Below, piece by piece: positions 8,225-18,309 of a DNA stretch of 64,000 bases. Every line of letters begins with the position of its first letter. Position 1 is the first letter of the stretch. The DNA lies in assembly GCA_014860445.1 (NCBI GenBank), contig JACZJT010000065.1, forward strand, positions 1-64,000, in the 5' to 3' direction. Position numbers and translations under genes: made by a program. This stretch comes from Burkholderiales bacterium. GTDB taxonomy: Bacteria > Pseudomonadota > Gammaproteobacteria > Burkholderiales > SG8-39. Under the pieces are notes generated by a model that was not told the origin of the DNA, did no database searches, and worked only from the letters and a program-made list of their open reading frames with translations.

Positions 8225-9181
8225 ATGCGAACCCCCGCTTTCAACATCGAAGATGCCTGGTTCAGGCAACTATTCGAATTGTCGCCGGATCCGACCTGGA
8301 TCATCGAAGGGAACCGTTTTGTCGAATGCAATGAGGCCGCCCTCAGAACCCTGGGTTATGCAAGCCGTGAAGCGTTCCTTAACGTCCATCCGTCGAAACT
8401 CTCTCCACCGGCACAGCCCGACGGCGAAGACTCTTACGCCAAAGCGGAACGCATGATGGCCCTCGCAGTTGAACAGGGCCTGCATCGATTCGAATGGATG
8501 CACACCAAGGCGGATGGCACTGATTTTCCCGCAGAGGTGACGCTCTCGGCGATCGATCTTCACGACCGGAAGGTCATCTACTGCGTCTGGCGCGACATCA
8601 CCGAACGCAAACAGATGGAGGAGGAGGTGCGCCAGCTGGCGTTTTACGACGCGCTCACCCACCTGGCCAATCGACGGCTGCTCTACGACCGGCTGAGCCA
8701 GACCATCGCCGCCAACAAGCGCAGCGGCCGCCACGGCGCCATGATCTTTCTGGATCTGGACAATTTCAAACTGCTCAACGACACACACGGACATATGGTC
8801 GGCGACATGCTGCTGATCGAGGCGGCGAATCGGCTGAAAAGCTGTGTGCGCGAAATGGACACCCTGGCGCGGTTCGGCGGCGACGAGTTTGTGGTGATGA
8901 TCGCCGAACTCGATGTGGACAGAGCAGCCTCCGTGGCGAGAGTCGGCGCCATCGCCGAAAAAGTCCGCACGGCGCTGGCCCGACCCTATACGCTCAGGCT
9001 GCGCCCGGAAGGCGAAGCGCCGGCGACAATCGAGCACCAGTGCACGGCAAGCATCGGCGTGGCTTTGTTCGGCAAGGATGAGATCAGCAGGGAAAGCATA
9101 CTCAAATGGGCTGACACGGCAATGTATCGTGCCAAGGAAGAAGGGCGGAACCTGATTCGGTTTTACGAGCCCTCGGACTAG
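8225..9181 (+). CDS. PAS-GGDEF diguanylate cyclase
   Basis: A 318-residue cytosolic protein without membrane helices. A PAS sensor spans about residues 10-125, ending in the VWRDITERKQ linker typical of PAS-GGDEF proteins. The GGDEF domain has an intact active site (RFGGDEF, 218-222) and an RxxD inhibitory site (R209-D212) exactly five residues before it. It should make c-di-GMP from two GTP under product feedback. The PAS ligand is unknown. The stop overlaps the convergent glgX stop (shared CTAG at 9178-9181). It is a possible source of the signal read by LapD at 54420. Confidence 0.9.
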   Translation: MRTPAFNIEDAWFRQLFELSPDPTWIIEGNRFVECNEAALRTLGYASREAFLNVHPSKLSPPAQPDGEDSYAKAERMMALAVEQGLHRFEWMHTKADGTDFPAEVTLSAIDLHDRKVIYCVWRDITERKQMEEEVRQLAFYDALTHLANRRLLYDRLSQTIAANKRSGRHGAMIFLDLDNFKLLNDTHGHMVGDMLLIEAANRLKSCVREMDTLARFGGDEFVVMIAELDVDRAASVARVGAIAEKVRTALARPYTLRLRPEGEAPATIEHQCTASIGVALFGKDEISRESILKWADTAMYRAKEEGRNLIRFYEPSD

Positions 9182-11223
9182 ATTACGCCGGCCACGCCTT
9201 CCAACTGCATCACCGCCAGACTGCGTGCGACGACCGTGCAGTCCGGGCCCACCGCGTGAGCTACCGCGTCCCCCGCGCTCGACAATCGCCGGCTCCACCG
9301 GCCTGCGGGCAATTGAAACGGTACCGGGTTAGCCGAGCTGTTGACCAGGATCAGCCAGTCGCCCGACAGACGTATCATCAGCGCCCCGGCAGCCGTATCG
9401 TCCCACTCGGGCACCTGCAGCGGCAGGCCTGAGGGCGCCAGCCATTCCACATCGCTTGCGCCCCCGGAGTCTGGCTGCCCGTTCCACCAGCGCCGGGACG
9501 CGAGTGCAGGTATTACCGCGCGAACGCGCTGCAGCTGCGCCACAAAGTCGATCAGATCGGTGTCGGCGTTCTGCCAATCCAGCCAGGTGATGGCGTTGTC
9601 CTGGCAATAGGCGTTGTTGTTCCCCTGCTGGCTGTTGCCCAGTTCATCTCCCGCCAGCAGCATGGGCGTACCCTGCGCGAGCAGCAGCGTCGCCAACAGG
9701 GCTTTGCGCAGCTGCAAGCGCAGCAGGCGCACCTGCGGGTCGTCGCTCGCGCCTTCGACGCCGCAATTCCAGCTCAGATTATTGTCATTGCCGTCTCGGT
9801 TTTGCTCCTTGTTGGCCAGATTGTGCTTGTGCTGGTAGCTGGTCAGATCGGCGAGCGTAAAGCCGTCATGTGCGCTGATGTAATTCACCGACGCGGACGG
9901 TTCGCGCAGGGGTGCATGAAAATGGTCGGCCGAGGCCGCGAAACGGCGCGCGAACTGGGCGCGGCTTACGCCCGCGCCCAGCCAGAATCCGCGCATGGTG
10001 TCGCGAAAACGGTCGTTCCATTCCCCCCAACCGGCGGGAAAGCGGCCCAGCTGGTAGCCGCCCGCGCCTATGTCCCAGGGTTCGGCGATAAACTTGCAGC
10101 GCGCCAGCAGGGGGTCCTGCACCAGCGCGGCCCACGGCGGCGCAGCCGGATCAAATGCGCCGCGCACCCGGCCCAGTGTGACGGCCAGATCAAAACGAAA
10201 GCCGTCCACGCGGCACTCGCCCGCCCAGAAACGCAGGCTGTCCATCACCAGCTGCAGCACACGCGGATGCTCCAGCTTCAGCGCGTTGCCGCAGCCGGTG
10301 ACATTTTCATATTCGCCATGCGGATCGAGGCTGTAATAGCTGGCGTTGTCGATGCCGCGCAGCGACAGCGTCGGCCCCTGTGCATCCAGTTCCGCGCTGT
10401 GGTTGAACACCACATCGAGGATCACTTCAATGCGCGCCGCGTGCAAGGCGCGCACCATTTCCTTGAACTCCTGGAGCGGGGTAATGCCCGGGCGGCCGCT
10501 CGCATAGCGCTGCGCCGGGGCAAACCAGGCGACCGGGTTGTAGCCCCAATAGTTGACCAGCCCGTTGTCCTGCAGGCGCGGCTCGTCCAGGAAATGCTGC
10601 ACGGGCAGTAATTCGACCGCGGTGACGCCGAGCTTCTTCAGGTGTGCAATGACCGCCGGGTGCGCAAGGCCCGCGTAGCTCCCGCGCAACTCGGGCGGCA
10701 GTTCCGGATGCAGGCGCGTCAAACCCCTTACGTGCGCCTCGTAAATCCGCGTCCCGGCCCAGGGCGTATGCGGATGCACATCGCCCGACCAGTCGAACTT
10801 TTCGTCGACCACGCAGGCCTTGAGCGCAATGTCGGCGTTGTCGGCCCGATCGATTTCATGCGGCGCCTCTGCATCGAAGCCCAGGTTGCGCGGATCGTTC
10901 CGGTACTCGCCGACCACGGCGCGCGCATAGGGGTCGAGCAGCAATTTGTTTGCGTTGAAGCGGTGTCCGCGCTCCGGCGCATACGGACCATGCACGCGGT
11001 AGCCGTAGAGCAGGCCCGGCTCGGCGCCTGCGAGGTAGCCGTTCCAGACACCGTTGCTGTGCGCTGCCAGGCTGTGCCGCGCGATCTCTCGCCGGCCGCC
11101 GCCATCGTACAGGCATAGCTCGACGCCCTCGGCGTTAGCTGAAAACAGCGCGAAGTTGACGCCGCGGCCATCGAATGTGGCCCCCAGCGGGAATGCGGAT
11201 CCTGGCGGAAGCGGATTGCTCAA
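9178..11223 (-). CDS. glgX: Glycogen debranching enzyme GlgX
   Basis: A 681-residue GH13 isoamylase/debranching enzyme with an N-terminal CBM48-like domain. GH13 motifs are visible: VILDVVFNH, VDGFRFDLA (nucleophile Asp), FIAEPWDIG (acid/base Glu) and ISAHDGFTL. It hydrolyses alpha-1,6 branches of limit dextrins during glycogen mobilisation. The length fits the family. The start is a TTG at 11223; the nearest upstream ATG runs into a stop. No other glycogen genes are nearby, so it is a detached member of that pathway. Confidence 0.92.
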   Translation of the reverse strand: MSNPLPPGSAFPLGATFDGRGVNFALFSANAEGVELCLYDGGGRREIARHSLAAHSNGVWNGYLAGAEPGLLYGYRVHGPYAPERGHRFNANKLLLDPYARAVVGEYRNDPRNLGFDAEAPHEIDRADNADIALKACVVDEKFDWSGDVHPHTPWAGTRIYEAHVRGLTRLHPELPPELRGSYAGLAHPAVIAHLKKLGVTAVELLPVQHFLDEPRLQDNGLVNYWGYNPVAWFAPAQRYASGRPGITPLQEFKEMVRALHAARIEVILDVVFNHSAELDAQGPTLSLRGIDNASYYSLDPHGEYENVTGCGNALKLEHPRVLQLVMDSLRFWAGECRVDGFRFDLAVTLGRVRGAFDPAAPPWAALVQDPLLARCKFIAEPWDIGAGGYQLGRFPAGWGEWNDRFRDTMRGFWLGAGVSRAQFARRFAASADHFHAPLREPSASVNYISAHDGFTLADLTSYQHKHNLANKEQNRDGNDNNLSWNCGVEGASDDPQVRLLRLQLRKALLATLLLAQGTPMLLAGDELGNSQQGNNNAYCQDNAITWLDWQNADTDLIDFVAQLQRVRAVIPALASRRWWNGQPDSGGASDVEWLAPSGLPLQVPEWDDTAAGALMIRLSGDWLILVNSSANPVPFQLPAGRWSRRLSSAGDAVAHAVGPDCTVVARSLAVMQLEGVAGVI

Positions 11224-11282
11224 GGAAAGCTCATTTCACTATTGATCTTTCCGAAATTTCGTTACATGGCTCACCCGGCTAT

Positions 11283-11362
11283 TGTCATTCCGACCGCAGG
11301 GAGGAATCTGCTTTTTCTGACGCTCAAAAGCAGATTCCTCGGGCTTCGCCCTCGGAATGACA
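11283..11362. repeat. Palindromic repeat core, copy 3
   Basis: An 80-bp core beginning TGTCATTCCGACCGCAGGGA and ending GCCCTCGGAATGACA, with AATCTGCTTTT pairing to AAAAGCAGATT. Unlike copies 1, 2 and 6, the flanks lack the CTAAGAG-type outer arms. It fills the gap between the divergently read glgX start and the GST stop. Confidence 0.75.
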
Positions 11363-11452
11363 ATATCGGATTGAATTTGTCATTTATTGCGGAAAACTCG
11401 ATAAGCGACTATTGCAGGACGGGGGAATCGCGCGCCTGCGTTCTGCGCGCCT

Positions 11453-12112
11453 TTAGCCCTTCTTTGCCCGCGCCGCCGCCATCGCCTCCGTCGCGCGCTT
11501 GCGGTCCTCGTTCATCTTCATGAACGCGGGACGTTCGTTGAGCATTTTCAGGTAAGGCTTCACCTGGGCGCAGTCCGCGAGCACGTCATGGCCGAGTACG
11601 ATCTTGCTCGACAGCGACACCAGCGGCAGATGCACGCCGGCGGCGCAGTCGGCGTAGGAGAGTCCCGAGCCTGCGACGAAGGGGGAGAACCGGGCGAGTT
11701 GCTTGAACGCGCGCACGCCCTTGGCGAGTTCCTTTTCCACCTGTGCTTTGGTTTCGTCCGAGGCAGTGCCGCCGAAAAACGCCTGCCCGTACAGCCGGCG
11801 CGCGACCAGCTCCATGTGCAATTCCAGGGTGGCGAGGAGTTCGCGCACCCGCGCGCGCTCCAGGGCGTCTTTCGGGTAGAGCGGCGTCTGCGGAAAGCTG
11901 TCTTCGAGGTATTCGCAGATCACCTGTGACTCGCACAGGTACTGGCCGTCTACATCGAGGTAGGGCACTTTGCCCATGGGCGAGCGCTTGCGGTATTCCT
12001 CGTCCTGCGAAGTCGGGTGATACGCCTCTTCGAACGCGATGCCCTTTTCCAGCAACGCAACCTTCACCTTGTTGTAATAGTTGCTGACTGCAAATCCGCC
12101 CAGCTTCAACAT
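11453..12112 (-). CDS. Glutathione S-transferase family protein
   Basis: A 219-residue GST. The N-terminal thioredoxin-like domain shows FAVSNYYNKVKVALLEKG, with a Ser/Tyr near the glutathione thiol, GKVPYLDVDG (cis-Pro) and the ESQVICEYLE motif that binds the gamma-glutamyl group. An all-helical C-terminal domain follows. It conjugates or isomerises electrophiles with glutathione; the substrate is not predictable. The ATG at 12112 has GGGAG 5 nt upstream, so I prefer it to the TTG at 12127. Confidence 0.85.
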   Translation of the reverse strand: MLKLGGFAVSNYYNKVKVALLEKGIAFEEAYHPTSQDEEYRKRSPMGKVPYLDVDGQYLCESQVICEYLEDSFPQTPLYPKDALERARVRELLATLELHMELVARRLYGQAFFGGTASDETKAQVEKELAKGVRAFKQLARFSPFVAGSGLSYADCAAGVHLPLVSLSSKIVLGHDVLADCAQVKPYLKMLNERPAFMKMNEDRKRATEAMAAARAKKG

Positions 12113-12192
12113 TGTGACTCCCTTCAATTGGTGACAAGCATTTCTAACAGTGCCGGTTTATGGCGAATTGCAAAAACACAAGCGCAAAAAAT

Positions 12193-12271
12193 TGTCATTC
12201 CGAGCAAAGCGAGGAATCCGCTTTTGAATCGTGGAAAAGCAGATTCCTCGGGCTTCGCCCTCGGAATGACA
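12193..12271. repeat. Palindromic repeat core, copy 4
   Basis: A 79-bp core, TGTCATTCCGAGCAAAGCGA to GCCCTCGGAATGACA, between the GST start and the acyl-CoA dehydrogenase stop. No outer arms are recognisable. In RNA it would fold as a long hairpin downstream of the dehydrogenase gene and could act as a 3' stability or attenuation structure. Confidence 0.75.
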
Positions 12272-12293
12272 GGTCCTGGACATCACGCCATAT

Positions 12294-13538
12294 TCAAGCT
12301 GTCTTCGCCGTCTTGGGCACGCTCATGTGCTTGGACAATTCCAGCTTGGCAATGGCGTTGCGGTGCACCTCGTCCGGGCCGTCGGCGAAGCGCAGGGTGC
12401 GCGAATGCGCGTACATCATGGCGAGCGGGAAGTCGTCGGACACGCCGGCGCCGCCGTGGGCCTGCATCGCCCAGTCAATCACCTGCAGGGTCATCGTGGG
12501 GGCGAGCACCTTGATCATCGCGATCTCGGCCTTGGCCACCTTGTTGCCGACCGTGTCCATCATGTAAGCGGCGTTGAGCACCAGCCAGCGCGTCGAGTCG
12601 ATCATGATACGCGCCTGCGCGATGCGCTCGCGCGTCACGCCCTGCTCGGCGATGGGCCTGCCGAAGGCGACGCGTGCGAGCGAACGCTTGCACATGAGTT
12701 CGAGCGCGCGCTCGGCCACGCCGATCTGGCGCATGCAGTGGTGGATGCGGCCCGGCCCGAGGCGGCCCTGCGCAATTTCGAAGCCGCGGCCCTCGCCGAG
12801 CAAAATGTTCGACGCCGGCACGCGCACGTCCTTCAGGTGGATTTCCATGTGGCCATGCGGCGCATCGTCGTAGCCGAACACCGACAGCGGGCGCACCACC
12901 TTGACGCCGGGCGCGTCGCTGGGCACCAGGATCATCGATTGCTGGCTGTGCCTGGGCGCATCCGGGTTGGTCCGCCCCATGACGATGTACAGCTTGCAGC
13001 GCGGGTCGCCGCCGCCGGAGGACCACCATTTGCGCCCGTTGATGACGTAGTCGTTGCCCTGCTTCTCGATGCGGCACTGGATGTTGGTGGCATCGCTCGA
13101 AGCGACGTCCGGCTCGGTCATGAGGAAGGCCGAACGCATTTCGCCGCGCAGCAGCGGCTCCAGCCATCGCTGCTTGTGCTCCTCGCTGCCGTAGCGCTCT
13201 ATCGTCTCCATGTTGCCGGTGTCGGGTGCCGAGCAGTTGAACACCTCGGCGGCGAAGGTGACGCGGCCCATGATCTCGCACAGCGGTGCGTATTCGAGGT
13301 TGGACAGGCCTTCGGGCGCGCGCTTGGAATGCGGCAGGAACAGGTTCCACAGCCCGGCGGCGCGCGCCTTGGGTTTCAGCTCCTCTACGATTTTGGTCGG
13401 GATCCAGGGATTTCCCTTCTTCCGGTTCTCCAGGATTTCCGCATGGAAGCGGTGCTCGTTCGGATAGATATGCTCGTCCATGAAGGCGATGAGTTTGGCC
13501 TGCATGGCTTTGACTTTGTCGGTATATGCGAAATCCAT
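12294..13538 (-). CDS. Acyl-CoA dehydrogenase, ACAD10/11 type
   Basis: A 414-residue FAD-dependent acyl-CoA dehydrogenase. Visible elements are [15 protein letters not shown] (FAD and substrate binding), [20 protein letters not shown] and the C-terminal [17 protein letters not shown] and [18 protein letters not shown] blocks, which resemble the ACAD domain of human ACAD11. It would introduce, or act with, a 2,3-double bond in an acyl-CoA, passing electrons to ETF. The gene lies 45 bp downstream of an APH-like kinase on the same strand, the same pairing that is fused in ACAD10/11. AAGGG precedes the ATG. Confidence 0.9.
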   Translation of the reverse strand: MDFAYTDKVKAMQAKLIAFMDEHIYPNEHRFHAEILENRKKGNPWIPTKIVEELKPKARAAGLWNLFLPHSKRAPEGLSNLEYAPLCEIMGRVTFAAEVFNCSAPDTGNMETIERYGSEEHKQRWLEPLLRGEMRSAFLMTEPDVASSDATNIQCRIEKQGNDYVINGRKWWSSGGGDPRCKLYIVMGRTNPDAPRHSQQSMILVPSDAPGVKVVRPLSVFGYDDAPHGHMEIHLKDVRVPASNILLGEGRGFEIAQGRLGPGRIHHCMRQIGVAERALELMCKRSLARVAFGRPIAEQGVTRERIAQARIMIDSTRWLVLNAAYMMDTVGNKVAKAEIAMIKVLAPTMTLQVIDWAMQAHGGAGVSDDFPLAMMYAHSRTLRFADGPDEVHRNAIAKLELSKHMSVPKTAKTA

Positions 13539-13583
13539 GGTCTTGCCCTTCCCAGAAAAAATGATTGTGCGGAAGCTGCCGGG

Positions 13584-14651
13584 CTATTTTCCGGCGGCGA
13601 TGACTTTTTGCGCGTACTCCCAGGCCATATTCGCCAGCGGCGTGACGCGCGCGCCGGCGTCGGCCGCATGCGCGCTGGCGGCGGTGCCGTCCACCGAGCG
13701 CTTCTTGATACCCTGCAGGATGGCGGCGATCCGAAACATATTGTAGGCGAGATAAAAATCCCAGTTGTCGATGCGCTCGCGCCCGGTGCGCTTGCAATAG
13801 GCGGCGACGTAGTCCTGTTCCATGGGGATGCCCAGCGCCGCCAGGTCGAGCCCGGCGATGCCGCGAAACTGCCCCGGCGGAATGCGCCAGCTCATGCAGT
13901 GATAAGAAAAATCCGCAAGCGGATGGCCCAGCGTGGACAGTTCCCAGTCGAGGATGGCGAGCACCCTGGGCTCGGTCGGGTGGAACAGAAGATTGTCCAT
14001 GCGGTAGTCGCCATGGACGATCGCGGTTTCGTCTCCTGCCGGAATATTGTTCGGCAGCCAGGCGATCAGATTGTCCATCGCCTCGACTTTATCGGTTTCC
14101 GACGCCTGGTACTGCTTGCTCCAGCGCCCGATCTGGCGCGCGAAATAATTGCCCGGCTTGCCGAACTCGGCGAGCCCGATGGCGGCGTAATCGACACTGT
14201 GCAAAGCCGCGATCACCCGGTTCATCTCGCCGTAGATCGCACCGCGCTCGGATGTGCTCATGCCGGGCAGCCCCTGGTCCCACAGGACGCGGCCTTCGAC
14301 GCAATCCATGATGTAGAACGCGCGCCCGATCACCGCCTCGTCCTCGCACAGCGCATAGGTCCTGGGCACCGGTATGTCGGTCTTGCCGAGCGCACTGATC
14401 ACCCGGAACTCACGGTCCACGGCATGCGCGGAGGGCAGCAGCTTGGCCGCCGGTCCGGGCTTGGCGCGCATCACGTAGCGCTTGCCGCCTGCGCTGAGCC
14501 GGTAAGTCGGATTGGACTGCCCGCCCTTGAACTGCTCGACTTCCAGGCTGCCCGCGAACCCTTCCACATGCGCGCGCAAGTAGGCTTCCAGGCGGGCAAC
14601 GTCGAAACGCTGCTTTTCCGCCACCGGCATGGTGCCGATGAAATGCTCCAT
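13584..14651 (-). CDS. APH-fold phosphotransferase, ACAD11-kinase/LvaA-like
   Basis: A 355-residue aminoglycoside-phosphotransferase-fold kinase. GGQSNPTYRL is the nucleotide loop, IVHGDYRMDNLLFHP is the Brenner catalytic motif, and ILDWELSTLGHPLADF supplies the metal-binding Asp. Family members beside an ACAD phosphorylate the 4-hydroxyl of 4-hydroxyacyl-CoA (LvaA in Pseudomonas; the kinase domain of human ACAD10/11), so that role is the best inference rather than antibiotic resistance. Start: the ATG at 14651 with AGGG at 8 nt; a GTG lies one codon upstream. It is the first gene of an operon with the dehydrogenase. Confidence 0.85.
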   Translation of the reverse strand: MEHFIGTMPVAEKQRFDVARLEAYLRAHVEGFAGSLEVEQFKGGQSNPTYRLSAGGKRYVMRAKPGPAAKLLPSAHAVDREFRVISALGKTDIPVPRTYALCEDEAVIGRAFYIMDCVEGRVLWDQGLPGMSTSERGAIYGEMNRVIAALHSVDYAAIGLAEFGKPGNYFARQIGRWSKQYQASETDKVEAMDNLIAWLPNNIPAGDETAIVHGDYRMDNLLFHPTEPRVLAILDWELSTLGHPLADFSYHCMSWRIPPGQFRGIAGLDLAALGIPMEQDYVAAYCKRTGRERIDNWDFYLAYNMFRIAAILQGIKKRSVDGTAASAHAADAGARVTPLANMAWEYAQKVIAAGK

Positions 14652-14862
14652 CACCGCGACCCTTTGTCCGATTGTCTCAATTGTCTATTTGTCGGTTTCA
14701 TTTTTCCTGCCCGCAATCCTAGCACGGCTGGCACCCCCGCTCGAAGCCGGACACCAGGTTCCTGAATCTGCGCGCCGATCAAATTTGCGTTTGCGCAGCG
14801 GCTGCAGGCATACTCTGAGCGCCGAAGCAATTTGACAACCGTCTTTCCAATGGAGAACAGCC

Positions 14863-15051
14863 ATGCCCCTGATTCAGGTCGATATGTTCGAAGGCCGCAC
14901 AGCCGACATCAAGCGGGAATTCGTCGAAGGCATCACGCGCGAAACCTGCCGCCTGCTCAAGTGCGAACCCGCCTCGGTGCAGGTCATCCTGCGCGACGTC
15001 AAGAAATCCGACTGGGCTACGGCAGGCGTACTCTGGTCGGAAAAAAAGTAG
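14863..15051 (+). CDS. 4-oxalocrotonate tautomerase family protein
   Basis: A 62-residue protein of exactly the usual 4-OT size. After Met removal Pro-1 is the catalytic base (MPLIQVDMFEGR), and conserved Arg residues occur mid-sequence. Such homohexamers interconvert enol and keto forms, for example 2-hydroxymuconate to 2-oxo-3-hexenedioate in meta-cleavage of aromatics. No other meta-pathway genes are adjacent, so the substrate remains open. GGAG is well placed before the ATG. Confidence 0.85.
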   Translation: MPLIQVDMFEGRTADIKREFVEGITRETCRLLKCEPASVQVILRDVKKSDWATAGVLWSEKK

Positions 15052-15082
15052 AAACACAGGGCGGACTGACCCTGGCGATAAT

Positions 15083-15189
15083 TGTCATTCCGAGGCCAAC
15101 GGCCGAGGAATCTGCTTTTTGCCTGACTTAAAAGCAGATTTCTCGCTGCGCCCCGGAGGAAGTCCCCTTGGGGGGCGCTCGAAATGACA
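15083..15189. repeat. Palindromic repeat core, copy 5 (expanded)
   Basis: It starts TGTCATTCCGAGGCCAACGG and ends GCTCGAAATGACA. The distal half carries about 26 extra bases (CCCCGGAGGAAGTCCCC region), giving 107 bp instead of 80. The AATCTGCTTTT/AAAAGCAGATT pairing is retained. No outer arms are seen. Confidence 0.7.
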
Positions 15190-15244
15190 AGCGGTTTTTC
15201 GCTTGGCCACCCAATGGCGCAAATACCCGTTTATCACAGCGGAC

Positions 15245-16363
15245 CTAGCGCAGCGCGCCGCGCGCGCTGACCGGCCATAGCGCCTCGACCACGCCGCGGC
15301 GCACACACACATACCAGTCGTACAGATTGACCGTGGGGTCGCAGTGGCCGGGCACCAGGAGCAGCTTCGCGCCCAGGTCCGGGGCTCTCGCGTCGGCAGC
15401 GATGCTGAGCACGCCGTGCTCGTCCGAGGCGTTGACATAGTCCACACCCGGCAGTTTCCAGACCTGGGGCATGCCTGAATCCACGCTCGATGCCTTGAGC
15501 CCGGCATCCACCACCGCGCGCGCCGGCGCAGGCCGGCTCATCACCGTGGTCCACACGAACAGGCTCTGCTCGAAACGCGGCCAGGTTGCGTCGAATTCGT
15601 TGCGGTTATAGTCGGCGTCCATGAAAATGTAGGAGCCGGGCTGCAATTCGTCGTAGGCACCGCTCGCAAGTTCCAGCGGAAAGCTGCCGGTGCCCGCGCC
15701 GGTGACCGTAGCGCAGGCGATGCCGCTTCGTTCGATCAGCGTACGCGTGGCCTGCACCATGCCGACCGCGCGTCCGATCGCGCCGCGCCGTTCCGCCACG
15801 CTGCGCAAATGCTGCGCGCCGCCGTGATAGGCCTGCAGGCCTGCGAAGCGTAGGTGCTCGCAGACCGCGATCGTGCGCGCGAGCGCCAGTGCCGGCGCGC
15901 CGGGTTCGACGCCGCAGCGGTCGGCGCCGACGTTGACCTCCACAAACACATCGAGCCGCACGCCGGCGCGCGCCGCAGCCGCGTCCAGCCCCGCCACGTT
16001 TTCGGCCGCGTCCGCGCATACCGCCAGCTTCGCCTTGCGCGCAAGCGCGGCGAGGCGCGCGAGCTTGTCCTCACCTACGATCTCGTTTGCGATCAGGACA
16101 TCCTCGACGCCGCCGGCGACCAGCACCTCGGCTTCGCCCACCTTCTGGCAGCACACGCCAACCGCACCGGCGGCAACCTGGCGCAGCGCGATCTCGGCAC
16201 ACTTGTGGCTTTTTGCATGAGGACGCAGGCGCACCGGCCGCCCGCGCACGGCATCGCTCATGTGCGCAAGATTGCCCTCGAACGCGTCCAGATCGAGGAT
16301 GAGCGCCGGCGTATCGACATCGGCCAGCGGCATGCCGACGCTGGCAGCAGGGGATGGTTTCAT
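15245..16363 (-). CDS. DSD1-family PLP enzyme (D-threonine aldolase / D-serine dehydratase-like)
   Basis: A 372-residue fold-type III PLP protein. LRPHAKSHK holds the Schiff-base Lys, GAGTGSFP is the phosphate-binding turn, and PGHCDPTVNLYD carries the His and Cys that bind the divalent metal in this family. Members cleave D-3-hydroxy amino acids (D-threonine, 3-hydroxyaspartate) or dehydrate D-serine; the sequence alone does not separate these. It is divergent from the reductase-gnd-gntK operon and has no obvious partners. Confidence 0.85.
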   Translation of the reverse strand: MKPSPAASVGMPLADVDTPALILDLDAFEGNLAHMSDAVRGRPVRLRPHAKSHKCAEIALRQVAAGAVGVCCQKVGEAEVLVAGGVEDVLIANEIVGEDKLARLAALARKAKLAVCADAAENVAGLDAAAARAGVRLDVFVEVNVGADRCGVEPGAPALALARTIAVCEHLRFAGLQAYHGGAQHLRSVAERRGAIGRAVGMVQATRTLIERSGIACATVTGAGTGSFPLELASGAYDELQPGSYIFMDADYNRNEFDATWPRFEQSLFVWTTVMSRPAPARAVVDAGLKASSVDSGMPQVWKLPGVDYVNASDEHGVLSIAADARAPDLGAKLLLVPGHCDPTVNLYDWYVCVRRGVVEALWPVSARGALR

Positions 16364-16507
16364 GCGGATGCAGGTTTGCTGTCGGAAGGAGCCACCATTC
16401 TATACGGTCGGCAGCCGCGCGGAGCGCGCTTGCGGTAACATTGCAGCGTTCGCGCAGCACCGCCGACCGGCAAGCCTGGCGCGGAATTCTCTCGCAAAGG
16501 ACAAATC

Positions 16508-17385
16508 ATGTTCCAACCCGGATTGTTCAAAGGCAAGCGCATTCTCGTCACCGGCGGCGGTACCGGCCTGGGTCGCGAGATGGTGGACCGGTATCTCGAG
16601 TTGGGCGCAGACATCTACATCTGCGGCCGGCGCAAGGAGGTGCTCGACCAGACTGCGAAGGAACTGATGCAAAAGCGCGGCGGCTCGGTAAAGACCCGCG
16701 CCATCGACATCCGCGATGCGGAAGCCGTGGACAAGATGATCGAATCCATCTGGAACGACGGCGGGCCGCTCACCGGCCTCGTCAACAACGCCGCCGGCAA
16801 CTTCATCAGCCGTACCGAGGACCTGTCGCATCGCGGCTTCGACGCGATCGCAAATACCGTGTTCCACGGCACGTTCTACACCACGCATGCCGTGGGCAAG
16901 CGCTGGATCAAGGGCGGCGACAAGGGCAGCGTCGTGTCGATCGTCGTCACCTGGGTCTGGACCGGTTCACCTTTTGTCGTGCCGTCGGCGATGTCCAAGG
17001 CCGGCATCAGCGTCATGACCCAGTCGCTGGCGGTGGAATGGGGGCGCTACGGCATACGCCTGAACGCGATCGCCCCGGGACTGTTTCCGACCGAGGGCGC
17101 GGGCAAGCGCCTGTACCCCGGCAAGGACGGCAAAGACCGCGACGCGGCGCAAGCCAATCCGATGCGCCGCTTCGGCCGCATGCCCGAACTGCAGAACCTC
17201 GCGAGCTTTCTGATGGCGGACGGCTGCGAATGGCTGAGCGGCCAGACCATCGCGCTGGACGGCGCCGGCTGGCAGGCCAACGGCGGCGGTTTCTCGCAGA
17301 TGTTGAGCTGGGGCGACGCGGAATGGGAACAGGCGCGCGCCCTGATCAAGGAACAAAACGCCAAGGACAAGGCGCAGCGCTCGGT

Positions 17386-17389
<4 letters not shown>
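16508..17389 (+). CDS. SDR family reductase, 2,4-dienoyl-CoA reductase (DECR1) type
   Basis: A 293-residue SDR with cofactor loop TGGGTGLG (15-22), GRR at 40-42 suggesting NADPH, and NNAAGNF (93-99). The block GSPFVVPSAMSKAGISVM carries Ser160 and Lys164, arranged as in DECR1, which lacks the usual YxxxK. In DECR1 the catalytic Tyr lies 11 residues before that Ser; here that position is Trp149. Expected reaction: NADPH reduction of 2,4-dienoyl-CoA to 3-enoyl-CoA in unsaturated fatty-acid oxidation, but the Trp makes activity uncertain. The stop overlaps the next ATG (ATGA, 17386-17389), so the genes are translationally coupled. Confidence 0.75.

Positions 17390-18305
<916 letters not shown>

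Positions 18306-18309
<4 letters not shown>

Noticed and set aside
13584-14651. Aminoglycoside resistance kinase
   Set aside because: The APH fold alone is not evidence of drug resistance; adjacency to an acyl-CoA dehydrogenase points to acyl-CoA metabolism.
12327-14765. An 812-codon plus-strand frame opposite the ACAD/kinase pair
   Set aside because: Same artefact: His/Arg/Gly-rich product, no recognisable domain, and the minus-strand genes have complete catalytic motifs.
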